Assembly: GCA_027449805.1 (NCBI GenBank)
Contig: DAIDKY010000002.1
Coordinates: forward strand, 1-30,949
Reading direction: 5' to 3'
Origin: a bacterium
GTDB lineage: Bacteria > Patescibacteriota > Saccharimonadia > UBA4664
Length of the DNA: 30,949 nucleotides
Shown here: piece by piece, positions 14,777 through 22,305 of the stretch
How positions within the stretch are numbered: position 1 is the first letter of the stretch
Layout of the letters: every line of letters starts with the position of its first letter
The notes under the pieces: model-generated
Databases searched by the model: none
What the model was told of the DNA's origin: nothing
Seen by the model: only the letters and a program-made list of their open reading frames with translations
Translations under genes and position numbers: made by a program

Positions 14777-16083
14777 GCAACCTACCAGAATTAGCCGTAT
14801 ATTCGATTCGCGGGCTCGTCGTCGAGGTGATCTGTCGCGGGGACGAAAAACCCGAAACGCACGAGTTGCTCCAACTGGCCGGCCATCCCGAGGTACCGTT
14901 AGAGGTGCTTATGTTTAAGGATGAGATGACCGTCGTGTGCGTTAACTTGACCTCGTCGAGTCTCATTAAACGCGGCGCCAAACTCGAGCGAACCAAAGCT
15001 ACGATAACTATTCCGACCGGTAAAGACACTTTGGGCAGGTTATTTAATGCCTTGGGCCAGCCCATGGACGGAGCGGGTCCGTTGACCAAGGTAAAGCAGC
15101 GCGGTATTTATGAAGTTCCGCCCGTCACCTCGTTTAAGGGTGGAAATGAAGAGTTGATCGAGACCGGCATCAAGGTTATCGATTTTCTTACTCCGTTCGT
15201 GAAAGGCCGCAAGATCGGCATTATAGGTGGTGCCGGAGTCGGCAAGACGGTGCTGATAATGGAGCTGATGCACAATATTGCCAAGGATCCCTCCAAGTTA
15301 TCCTTCTTTACCGGTATCGGCGAGCGTATTCGTGAAGGACAAGAGATGTATCAGACGTTACAGGAGCGCAACCTCTTAGGCAGTACCGTTATGTTCTATG
15401 CGCAGATGAACGAAAATCCGGCGATGCGTGCGGTGGTCGGACAGTCCTCAACGGCGATGGCCGAATATTTCCGCGACGAAGAGAAGCGCGACATTCTCTT
15501 CTTTATCGACAACATCTACCGTCATATTCAGGCTGGCAACGAGCTGGCAACGATGCTTGGTGAGATCCCCAGCGAGGGCGGTTATCAGCCGACGATATTC
15601 TCGGACCTCAAACGGCTCGAGGACCGCTTGTCGAGTAATGCTAACGGGGCGATCACCTCGATCCAGACAATCTTTATTCCGGCCGATGACTTAAGCGACC
15701 CGGCGGTACAAGAGATTCAGGAGCAGCTCGACTCCGTCTTGGTGCTGTCGCGTTCAGTGGCAGAGCTTGGTATCCGGCCGGCGGTCGACCTCATTAACAC
15801 TAGCTCATCGATGCTAACACCGGAGCTGGTCGGCGAGCGCCATTATATGCTGGCGTCCCAGGTTCAGGCAATTATGCAGAAATATGATTCGCTCAAAAAC
15901 ATCATTGCGATCATTGGCGAGAGCGAGCTATCGCCGGCCGACCGAGCCGACTATCAGAAAGCCAAGAAACTGATTAATTACTTCTCTCAGTATATGCACG
16001 CTACCGAACACCTTACGGGTATTCCGGGAACATACTATACTCGCGAGGAGACGTTGGCCGGAGTCGAGGAGATCATTATCTAA
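14773..16083 (+). CDS. atpD: ATP synthase F1 subunit beta (catalytic)
   Basis: The 436-residue protein carries the catalytic F1 motifs: P-loop GGAGVGKT at 152-159 with K158, GERIREG with the catalytic E184 and R185, the Walker B region FFIDNI, and AQMNENPAMR. It is shorter than most beta subunits (~460-480), mainly at the termini. Where beta normally has GIYPAVDPLDS, this protein has GIRPAVDLINT with R335. The Tyr that stacks on the adenine is therefore replaced by Arg, as in alpha-type sequences. All residues needed for hydrolysis are otherwise present, so it is probably active. It overlaps atpG by 4 nt and atpC by 1 nt. Confidence 0.97.
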   Translation: MSNLPELAVYSIRGLVVEVICRGDEKPETHELLQLAGHPEVPLEVLMFKDEMTVVCVNLTSSSLIKRGAKLERTKATITIPTGKDTLGRLFNALGQPMDGAGPLTKVKQRGIYEVPPVTSFKGGNEELIETGIKVIDFLTPFVKGRKIGIIGGAGVGKTVLIMELMHNIAKDPSKLSFFTGIGERIREGQEMYQTLQERNLLGSTVMFYAQMNENPAMRAVVGQSSTAMAEYFRDEEKRDILFFIDNIYRHIQAGNELATMLGEIPSEGGYQPTIFSDLKRLEDRLSSNANGAITSIQTIFIPADDLSDPAVQEIQEQLDSVLVLSRSVAELGIRPAVDLINTSSSMLTPELVGERHYMLASQVQAIMQKYDSLKNIIAIIGESELSPADRADYQKAKKLINYFSQYMHATEHLTGIPGTYYTREETLAGVEEIII

Positions 16084-16394
16084 TGGCCGATGATACTAAA
16101 GGGAGTTCGACCTACGCCGCGGCCTATGCTCCCGCGAAGACCGTCGATAAGCGGCGCTTTAAGGTCAAGATCATATCGCCGTACGACACTTATTTCGTCG
16201 GCGAGGCAGTTTCGTTGTCGGCTAGTAACAGGATGGGGCCTTTTGATATTCTCGCCGGGCACGCCAAGTTTTTCTCGATCGTCGACAGCGGCACGGTGGT
16301 GGTAGATACCGGCTTTCAGCATCTCGAGTTTCAGATTCTGCGCGGCATTATTCGGGTTAATCATGACGGGTTGACCCTGTTCGTCAACATTTAG
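16083..16394 (+). CDS. atpC: ATP synthase F1 subunit epsilon (N-terminal domain only)
   Basis: The 103-residue product matches the epsilon beta-sandwich: FKVKIISPYDTYFVGEAVSLSAS, GPFDILAGHAKFFSIV and ILRGIIRVNHDGLTLFV. This domain binds gamma and the c-ring. It ends right after the sandwich, so the C-terminal helical pair that inhibits ATP hydrolysis in many bacteria is missing. About 25 extra, low-complexity residues precede the domain. The start codon overlaps the atpD stop (TAATG). It is the last ATP synthase gene. Confidence 0.92.
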   Translation: MADDTKGSSTYAAAYAPAKTVDKRRFKVKIISPYDTYFVGEAVSLSASNRMGPFDILAGHAKFFSIVDSGTVVVDTGFQHLEFQILRGIIRVNHDGLTLFVNI

Positions 16395-16407
16395 GGGCGA
16401 TAATAGG

Positions 16408-16435
16408 TTGACATAGCTTTAAGCATGAGCATAAT
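16408..16435 (+). promoter_or_regulatory. promoter of the small gene and ABC exporter genes
   Basis: A perfect TTGACA (16408-16413) and CATAAT (16430-16435) are 16 nt apart. The predicted start near 16442 gives a leader of about 27 nt containing AGGAA at 16459-16463, 5 nt before the ATG at 16469. It probably drives 16469-18544. Confidence 0.7.
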
Positions 16436-16468
16436 AACAGATAGAACAGAATCTAATTAGGAACGTAT

Positions 16469-16675
16469 ATGGCTTACACGCACGTCAATTCAAAAGGCGA
16501 AACGTATTACCTGCACGAGTACGATGCCAAGCTCAAGGGCGGACGTGTCTACCGTAACTATTTCTTTGCCAAGGCAATCAGCCCCAAGGGTAGACCAATC
16601 GACGCCCTGCCGGAGGATCGCAGCCAAGTTGTCGAGAATCCCAAGACGGGTCTGCCTGTCCTTAAGCGGAGCTAG
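16469..16675 (+). CDS. small conserved protein (YYLH...NYFFAK...GLPVLKR type)
   Basis: The 68-residue product is basic and soluble, with TYYLHEYDAKLKGGR, then NYFFAKAISPKG, and an ending VVENPKTGLPVLKRS. I recall proteins of this layout (short beta strands, a YFF motif and a terminal GLP-LKK) being widespread in CPR genomes without an assigned role. That is memory and not a search. It has a near-consensus promoter and an AGGAA ribosome site 5 nt before the ATG. It ends one nucleotide before the ABC ATPase start, so the genes are coupled. Confidence 0.8.
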   Translation: MAYTHVNSKGETYYLHEYDAKLKGGRVYRNYFFAKAISPKGRPIDALPEDRSQVVENPKTGLPVLKRS

Positions 16676-16676
16676 A

Positions 16677-17438
16677 ATGTCGGGAGCGATCTTACACGTA
16701 AAAGACCTCAAGAAAGAGTACGCTGACGGTTTTGAGGCCGTCAAAGGCGTTAGTTTTAGTGTTAAACAAGGCGAGATCTTCGGTATTTTAGGACCCAATG
16801 GCGCTGGTAAGACGACCACCCTCGAGATGATCGAGGGACTGCGCGATATTACATCGGGGACGGCTACCGTAGACGGCATTGATGCCGGTAAGTATCCGGA
16901 GCGAGTCAAGGAAATTATTGGCGTACAGCCTCAGAGCTCGGCCTTTTTGGACGGCGTAAAGCTCAAGGAACTTTTAGTCGCTTTTGCTGCAATGTACGGC
17001 TCGCGTGTTGACACGAGTGCGATTCTCGACAAAGTTGAGCTCGGCAGCAAGGCCGATGCCTACCCAGAGCACCTCTCGGGCGGTCAGCGTCAGCGGTTTA
17101 GTATCGCCGTGGCTTTGGTCCACCAGCCCAAGGTTCTCTTTCTCGATGAGCCGACGACCGGCCTCGACCCGCAGGCTCGCCGTAATCTCTGGGATTTGGT
17201 CAGGTCGATCTCGGACGAAGGCGTCACTGTCATTATGACGACGCATTACATGGAGGAGGCGCAGGTGCTGTGCGACCGTGTGGCGGTAATGGACGAAGGC
17301 AAGATAATCGCATTGGATAACCCGACGGCGCTGATTAAAGCCTTATTAAAACGCGGCTTTAAACCCCACGTCGAGGTTCAAGCGGCCACCCTGGAGGATG
17401 TCTTTATTGATCTAACCGGCAAGGCGATACGCGAATGA
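16677..17438 (+). CDS. ABC transporter ATP-binding protein (ABC-2 type exporter)
   Basis: The 253-residue ATPase has Walker A GPNGAGKT from residue 39, a Q-loop (GVQPQSS), the signature LSGGQRQR, Walker B VLFLDEPTTGLDP and an H-switch in TTHYMEEA. The C-terminal VEVQAATLEDVFIDLTG is typical of DrrA/CcmA-like ATPases paired with ABC-2 permeases in drug or polysaccharide export. The frame is open upstream to 16524, but that part is a shadow of the preceding gene. The ATG at 16677, one base after its stop, begins the family N-terminus. The gene overlaps the permease gene by 4 nt (ATGA). Confidence 0.95.
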   Translation: MSGAILHVKDLKKEYADGFEAVKGVSFSVKQGEIFGILGPNGAGKTTTLEMIEGLRDITSGTATVDGIDAGKYPERVKEIIGVQPQSSAFLDGVKLKELLVAFAAMYGSRVDTSAILDKVELGSKADAYPEHLSGGQRQRFSIAVALVHQPKVLFLDEPTTGLDPQARRNLWDLVRSISDEGVTVIMTTHYMEEAQVLCDRVAVMDEGKIIALDNPTALIKALLKRGFKPHVEVQAATLEDVFIDLTGKAIRE

Positions 17439-18544
17439 GGATTAAGCGCTACTTCTTTACTACCTGGGCGATGACGGTTCTATTGACGCGTCGCTATATG
17501 CGGTCCAAGACGGCTCTCTTCTTTAGTATTTTATTCCCCCTCATATTGTTGTTTGTCTTTGGCGGGCTCTTCGGCTCGTCTAATGGCACGACCTTTAAGG
17601 TAGCAGTGATCGACGATGCGCATACCAGCTTCTCGCAGCAATATGTCGGCCAGATCAGTAAAGAAAAGGTCTTTAAGGTTAATCCGACAACCTCGCTGAG
17701 TGACGCCAAGGAACTAATGCAAAAGAGTGAGATTGATGCCATTATTCAACTACCGAAAGGCTTTGGAGAGCCCAATGCCAGTGGTTACCCGAGTGGCCAG
17801 GCAATCGTTTTATATGATCAGAATAGTGCCACCGCGGGGCAGACCGTTGCCTCGATTCTGGGAGCCGGCTTTGCCGTTACCAATACGCAGATAACTAGGA
17901 TCACCCCGCCCCTGACGGTTGTGACCAAATCGACGGAACAGTCAGGCCTGACGGCTTTTGACTATGCCTTCACCGGCTTGCTGGGCTTCTCGCTGTTGGG
18001 TTTGGGTATCTTCGGCCCCATCAACACGCTGCCGGCCCTCAAGAAGTCGGGGGCGTTAGGTCGGCTCAGAACCACGCCGCTTACCTCGATGCAGTTTATT
18101 ATTGCTTATGCCGCCTCGTCGATCGTGGCTGGAGCGCTTTCGATCGGGGTGATGTTTGCGGTGGCCGTAGTAGTTTTCCATTTCCGGGTCAACGGCAACC
18201 TATTGTTGTTCGCGCTCTATGCCTTGCTTGGAGCAATTCTAATGTTTGGTTTCGGCATGGCCGTCGGTGGTTGGGCCAACGACGAGAAGCAGGCCGCACC
18301 CTTGGGCAACCTGGTCTCTTTCCCTATGATGTTCCTCTCCGGAGTCTTCTTTCCCCGGTTCTTAATGCCAATCTGGCTTCAGCATTTAACGGCCTTTATC
18401 CCCTTGAGCCCGGTCGTTGATGGATTGCGCATGATCTCGACCCAGAATAAGTCATTATTGGATCTCGGCCCGCAACTGGCCATTATGGGCGGATGGATGA
18501 TAGCTATCTACATCATTGCGATCATGATCTTCCGCTGGGAATAA
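17435..18544 (+). CDS. ABC-2 type transporter permease
   Basis: The 369-residue membrane protein has one N-terminal helix (about 29-48), a large extracytoplasmic domain of about 130 residues (IDDAHTSFSQQYVGQI to LTVVTKSTEQS), then five or six membrane helices including FTGLLGFSLLGLGIFG and the signature-like FPMMFLSGVFFPRFLMP. This is the layout of DrrB/YhgE-type ABC-2 permeases. It partners the ATPase that overlaps it. The substrate cannot be read from sequence; lipid-linked material or a toxic compound are the usual options. Confidence 0.92.
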   Translation: MRIKRYFFTTWAMTVLLTRRYMRSKTALFFSILFPLILLFVFGGLFGSSNGTTFKVAVIDDAHTSFSQQYVGQISKEKVFKVNPTTSLSDAKELMQKSEIDAIIQLPKGFGEPNASGYPSGQAIVLYDQNSATAGQTVASILGAGFAVTNTQITRITPPLTVVTKSTEQSGLTAFDYAFTGLLGFSLLGLGIFGPINTLPALKKSGALGRLRTTPLTSMQFIIAYAASSIVAGALSIGVMFAVAVVVFHFRVNGNLLLFALYALLGAILMFGFGMAVGGWANDEKQAAPLGNLVSFPMMFLSGVFFPRFLMPIWLQHLTAFIPLSPVVDGLRMISTQNKSLLDLGPQLAIMGGWMIAIYIIAIMIFRWE

Positions 18545-18554
18545 TAACGTTTAA

Positions 18555-18577
18555 GGCGGCCTCATGAAGAGGCCGCC
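18555..18577. terminator. hairpin between convergent genes (weak bidirectional terminator)
   Basis: A perfect 9-bp stem GGCGGCCTC/GAGGCCGCC (18555-18563 and 18569-18577) has a 5-nt loop. T-tracts are short on both strands (GTTTGG on plus, TTAAACG on minus). It lies 10 nt after the permease stop and overlaps the last codons of the convergent CDF gene. Confidence 0.65.
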
Positions 18578-19278
18578 GTTTGGTCATGGTGTCGGTGATC
18601 GGCGTAAGTTTCTTTGGCGTGATCATGGCGAGGTTCGCGATGGGCGATCAGTGTCAGGGTGTGGAGACCGGACCACAGTCCCAGTACCATTGTGCTGACA
18701 ATGATCATAATCGTACCCAAGTAGAGCAACGGCGGGTCGTTATAACAAAAGGCCAGAGCGCTCATGACGATAACTATGATCGAGCCAAGACTGTCTTCGA
18801 AGAAGTGAATCAGAATCCCCAAATCAATATGGAGCTGCCGCTTCATTACCTTCTTGAGGCCCTCTTCGCGGAAGAGTTTGATCGAACCAAGCTGAAGAGT
18901 CTCGACGAAACCGACGAGATTCAGGGCAAGGCTGACGACTCCGATCATCATGGTAATGACGAAGCCATAGACCGCGATCGATTCATGCTGCTCGACGGCA
19001 AGTCCAACGATGCTGGCGATCGGCCCAAGCACCGCCATGAAGATGCTAAAGAGACCGCGTTTCGTGCAGTAGGTCCAATGCTTGGGGTGCTGCTTCCAGC
19101 GTTCAATGAGCGGCTTTGAGGCAGTAAGACTGATGCCGTCGACAAAGTCGTGAGCAGCGCTCGAGACGAGGGTTGAGTTTGAGAACATCAAGCCGAAGAC
19201 GAGCTCAATGCCGCAGAAGGCCAGGAAGCGGGGACCGGATTTGGCGGCATGATTGTGATCATGTCCATGGTCGGACAC
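18562..19278 (-). CDS. cation diffusion facilitator (Zn/Cd/Co/Fe-type exporter)
   Basis: The 238-residue protein begins with a His-rich tail (MSDHGHDHNH) and ends with another (HDHAKETYADHRHHD). It has about six membrane helices. The two CDF metal-site motifs HxxxD are both present: H43-D47 in SAAHDFVDGIS (helix 2) and H158-D162 in LIHFFEDSLGS (helix 5). CDF proteins export divalent metals by proton antiport. The cytosolic C-terminal domain of typical ~300-residue members is missing. The start is GTG. It lies 54 nt downstream of the ZIP gene on the same strand, so importer and exporter genes probably share a transcript. Confidence 0.88.
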   Translation of the reverse strand: MSDHGHDHNHAAKSGPRFLAFCGIELVFGLMFSNSTLVSSAAHDFVDGISLTASKPLIERWKQHPKHWTYCTKRGLFSIFMAVLGPIASIVGLAVEQHESIAVYGFVITMMIGVVSLALNLVGFVETLQLGSIKLFREEGLKKVMKRQLHIDLGILIHFFEDSLGSIIVIVMSALAFCYNDPPLLYLGTIMIIVSTMVLGLWSGLHTLTLIAHREPRHDHAKETYADHRHHDQTAASS

Positions 19279-19332
19279 AGGTACTCACCACCTTCGCAGG
19301 GCTAGAGGATAGGACGGTGTGAGGTTGTTATA

Positions 19333-20064
19333 TCACAAGTTAACGCGTGTGACCACGTAGATGAAGATCGTTCCGAGTATGGTTAGAAGCAAAGTAAGCT
19401 TTGACGGGTGATCGGCGTGGGCTTCGGGCAGGATATCCGAGGCGCCAATATAGAGCAAAAATCCGACGAAAAAACCAAGGTAGAGGAGGAGACTCTTGTC
19501 GGATAACTGAAAGAATAGGGTCGAGGCGGCACCAAGAACGGGGGCAATTGCATCGACTAAGAGGAGGCCGAACGAACGCTTGCCGGAATTCTTATTTACT
19601 AGCATTAGGGTGACGGTGTTCAGGCCGTCAGCAAAGTCGTGAGCAATGACAGCGGCGGCCACGGCCAGCCCGACGGTAGTATTAACCTGAAAGGCCAGAC
19701 CGATGCCGACACCATCAAAGAAGGAGTGAGCCGATAGGGCCAGAGCAGAGATAACGCCGATGCGAGGTTGACGTTCGTTGCCGCCCTCGTGTTGGTGATG
19801 ATGAATCTGGGTTAATTTCTCCAATGAATGAAAGAAGAGGAAGCCGACGGTTAAGGATATCATCGGTACGATCGGTTTGACGCCGGTCGAATGAACGAGG
19901 TTCATAATCTCCGGTAGCAGGTCGAAGGCAACGACTCCTAGAAGGATGCCGGCGGTAAAACCGAGGATACGGTGGAGACGGTCTTGGTTTTTAAGGGCGA
20001 AGAGTCCGCCGAGCAATGTTGAGAAGAAGGTTGTGAGTGATAGGAATAGGGGAAGAATATTCAT
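19333..20064 (-). CDS. ZIP-family metal transporter
   Basis: The 243-residue protein has about eight hydrophobic helices. The metal-site motifs are in helix 4 (SAHSFFDGVGIG, H113 and D117) and helix 5 (IAHDFADGLN, H142 and D146). The helix 5 site departs from the usual HEIPEG, with D in place of both E residues. A His-rich cytosolic loop (QIHHHQHEGG, about 87-95) is typical of ZIP. ZIP proteins move zinc, iron or manganese into the cytosol. It diverges from a Fur-family regulator across a 70-nt region containing palindromes, so it is likely regulated by that protein. Confidence 0.88.
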   Translation of the reverse strand: MNILPLFLSLTTFFSTLLGGLFALKNQDRLHRILGFTAGILLGVVAFDLLPEIMNLVHSTGVKPIVPMISLTVGFLFFHSLEKLTQIHHHQHEGGNERQPRIGVISALALSAHSFFDGVGIGLAFQVNTTVGLAVAAAVIAHDFADGLNTVTLMLVNKNSGKRSFGLLLVDAIAPVLGAASTLFFQLSDKSLLLYLGFFVGFLLYIGASDILPEAHADHPSKLTLLLTILGTIFIYVVTRVNL

Positions 20065-20090
20065 AGTATCTGTACTTTAGGGGCATTGGG

Positions 20091-20133
20091 GAATTTTTGC
20101 AAAAAATTCGCAAAAATTCGCTATACTTGCGAA
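20091..20133. promoter_or_regulatory. palindromic operator region between the ZIP and Fur-family genes
   Basis: Two palindromes lie in the divergent region. GAATTTTT and AAAAATTC form 8-nt arms around GCA (20091-20109). TTCGC and GCGAA are 7 nt apart (20117-20133), with a further direct TTCGC at 20107. The second palindrome encloses the -10 box TATACT (20122-20127) of the regulator, so binding there would block transcription. Operator function is inferred. Confidence 0.55.
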
Positions 20134-20134
20134 C

Positions 20135-20566
20135 ATGGATAACCCAATGCAGGAAAGATTTCGTACAAGACTGCGGCGCGCCCGCGTCGGACGGACTCGT
20201 CAACGTGACCAGGTCTTCCTCATGCTGTATAAGCTGGGGCCGTGTACGCGCAAGGAGTTGGTGAGGGCGTTGGCGGGCAAGATCGACCAAGCAACGGTTT
20301 ATCGTACCCTTAAGCTTCTTTTGGAACTCGGTATCGCCATGGAGGTGAGGTATAAATTCGTTGAGTTGAGTGCGCCGTTTCGACAGCATCATCATCATCT
20401 CTTATGCGCTCAGTGCGGCTGGGAGTTCGGCTTTAACAGCACGGCACTGGAGGCGGCTTTACGCGAGATCGCCGAGGGCCACGAGTTTGTCTTTGATGGC
20501 TACAGCCATCAAGTTGAGATAACCGGACTCTGTCCTTACTGTAAGGCGGGTATCAAGCGACCGTAG
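20135..20566 (+). CDS. Fur-family metalloregulator (Fur/Zur type)
   Basis: The 143-residue protein has the Fur winged helix (TRQRDQVFLMLYKLG, then DQATVYRTLKLLLELGI) and a dimerisation domain with HHHH (85-88), CAQC (C91, C94) and CPYC (C133, C136), the paired CxxC structural zinc site. It acts as a metal-dependent repressor in the cytosol. Iron or zinc cannot be decided from sequence, but the ZIP/CDF neighbours favour zinc. TATACT ends 8 nt before the ATG with no Shine-Dalgarno, so the mRNA is probably leaderless. Palindromes over its own promoter suggest autoregulation. It ends one base before the convergent DUF2207 gene. Confidence 0.93.
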   Translation: MDNPMQERFRTRLRRARVGRTRQRDQVFLMLYKLGPCTRKELVRALAGKIDQATVYRTLKLLLELGIAMEVRYKFVELSAPFRQHHHHLLCAQCGWEFGFNSTALEAALREIAEGHEFVFDGYSHQVEITGLCPYCKAGIKRP

Positions 20567-20567
20567 C

Positions 20568-22292
20568 CTACCAGCCGCCACCGCCGCCGCCACCGCCTCC
20601 ACCGCCGGCGCTGCCGGCACCGCTGGCTCCCGCGAAGCTACTAGAGACGGCGCTGGCAAAGCTTGAGCTAAAGTCCGGCCCAAAACTATTGGCCATGAGG
20701 ACTCCGCTGTAACCGCCATACCAGCCGTTAACGGCCGGTCCGATGTCGATACCTGCGAACTGGGCGGCCCACTCTTTTTCAACGTTCAGAGCGATGGCCG
20801 CCGGGAGAAGGGCGCTAAAGAGCTGAGGTGTTTTGGCCGGGGCGTCGGTAAAGGCGAGACGGTCTTTTTCGGTCACCTTAAGGAATAGCTTAAATCCCTC
20901 GACCTTGGCCCATTCTTCGTCCCCGAGGCGGGTGCGGCCGCTGGCTTTGAGGCTAAGGATAAATCCGCCTAGCGCTGCAGCGAATGATCCGGCCAATATC
21001 CAGGTTCCGATCAAGTTACCCATGAAGACGAAGGCGATACCAAATATCAGGACGGAGATCGAGACGATTAGCAAGCCGACGTTGAGACTGTTGCGGAGAG
21101 AGGTAACGGAGCTGGCGAAGTAGCCTTTGTCCTTTAGATCATTGCCTAAGTCGGATTTAAGTTTGGCGATTGCGATCGTCATCTGGATGTTCTTGGACTT
21201 CAGATCCTGCATCTCGATGGTATTAGTCGTCGAAAAAATTGCATTAAACAGCTCGGCCTCGTAGGGTGCCAGACCCTCGTTGGTTTTTAGCATCGTAAAA
21301 CGATAGTTTGCCGGCATAAAGAGTGTTTTCGGCTTAAGGAGATCTATCTTGAGGTAACCGCGTACGGCAAGATCAATTAGGGTCGCTGCAATCATCTTGG
21401 ATTGATTGGCGCCATCAATCATATTGAGTTGAGCCGGTTTTAGACCGTCTGGAGCTTCATATTGAGCAACAACGGTTTGACGGCGTCGGCGACGCCAGTC
21501 GGCCAGTTTGTGAATAATCATCACAATAATGCTCAGAGCGACCAGTAAGAGGGCGGCCCCCGCCATTAGGTAGGAGAGACGCTCTCGGAGACTGAGCGGT
21601 ATCGGCTTATCGGGCTGAAGGTAGCCGGTGACGCTGTTGGGAGGGGTCGTTAGATCTATCGTAAAGGCGCTCGCAGCCGGTAGAGGCTGAGTGAGTTTTG
21701 CCTTGGCATCACCATTAACAACCCCCGCCGTACAAGCGCTGTTTGTCGAGCCGGCAGCACCCGTGTAGCAATTAACCGTAGTAATCTGTGTCCCATTGTC
21801 GTAATGAACAGTAATACTGGCGGCCTGGATGTTGGTTTGCCAGCTTGTACCGACCAGATTAAAGATCAGACGATCATGGTCGCCGGCCGATATCACCAGC
21901 GGATCGATCGTATAGGTAATGACATAGGTTTGCGGCCCCGAAATTGTAATATTGGGGTCGCCGATCTGGAGGTAAAGATGGTTCCGATCATCGGTCTGTT
22001 TATAGATGTTATAAGGCGCACCCGATGGATCGTTTACACTGATCGGTTGAATCCAGGTGTAGTAGGTGTGGCCATTGCCGGAGAATGTCGCGGGAATGTC
22101 TCGTATTATTCCGTGGTGGTTACCATCTTGAGGGTCGTAGGTTATCGTTTCGACGACTTTAACGGTACCGTTGCCCGCGACGTTTACTTGATCCTGCCAG
22201 TTCGTAACGGTATCGGCGCTGGCGGCCAAGGGCAGCGCTAGACCGACGGCTAGTCCGGTTCCTGCAAGTATATGAGCGAGCCAATATCTCAT
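20568..22292 (-). CDS. DUF2207-family membrane protein with Gly-rich C-terminus
   Basis: The 574-residue protein has a signal peptide (1-27), an exported beta-rich DUF2207 domain (about 28-215, beginning VTNWQDQVNVAGNGTVKVVE with GIIRDIP), a transmembrane helix at about 238-260, a cytosolic region starting with basic RRRRR, two more helices at about 408-450 and a C-terminal region ending in a run of 12 glycines and Trp. This architecture matches the uncharacterised DUF2207 (COG4907) membrane proteins, whose function is not established. GGAGG lies 5 nt before the ATG. It is the second gene of a minus-strand pair, 13 nt after the coiled-coil protein gene. Confidence 0.9.
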   Translation of the reverse strand: MRYWLAHILAGTGLAVGLALPLAASADTVTNWQDQVNVAGNGTVKVVETITYDPQDGNHHGIIRDIPATFSGNGHTYYTWIQPISVNDPSGAPYNIYKQTDDRNHLYLQIGDPNITISGPQTYVITYTIDPLVISAGDHDRLIFNLVGTSWQTNIQAASITVHYDNGTQITTVNCYTGAAGSTNSACTAGVVNGDAKAKLTQPLPAASAFTIDLTTPPNSVTGYLQPDKPIPLSLRERLSYLMAGAALLLVALSIIVMIIHKLADWRRRRRQTVVAQYEAPDGLKPAQLNMIDGANQSKMIAATLIDLAVRGYLKIDLLKPKTLFMPANYRFTMLKTNEGLAPYEAELFNAIFSTTNTIEMQDLKSKNIQMTIAIAKLKSDLGNDLKDKGYFASSVTSLRNSLNVGLLIVSISVLIFGIAFVFMGNLIGTWILAGSFAAALGGFILSLKASGRTRLGDEEWAKVEGFKLFLKVTEKDRLAFTDAPAKTPQLFSALLPAAIALNVEKEWAAQFAGIDIGPAVNGWYGGYSGVLMANSFGPDFSSSFASAVSSSFAGASGAGSAGGGGGGGGGGGW

Positions 22293-22305
22293 GTAGCCTC
22301 CGTTG

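Noticed and set aside
16524..16676. Longer N-terminus for the ABC ATPase.
   Set aside because: It is a shadow of the small gene 16469-16675. The ATG at 16677 begins the typical ABC N-terminus.
14773..17438. Alternative genetic code with UGA as Gly.
   Set aside because: TGA serves as stop in atpG and the ABC ATPase with ATGA overlaps, and reading through would extend proteins into known neighbours.
18580..19119. Plus-strand open frame of 179 codons.
   Set aside because: It lies antisense to the CDF gene, whose motifs are clear. Its composition is the complement of membrane helices.
20576..20604. GC-rich triplet-like tract considered as a structural repeat.
   Set aside because: It encodes the poly-Gly tail typical of DUF2207 proteins and needs no other explanation.
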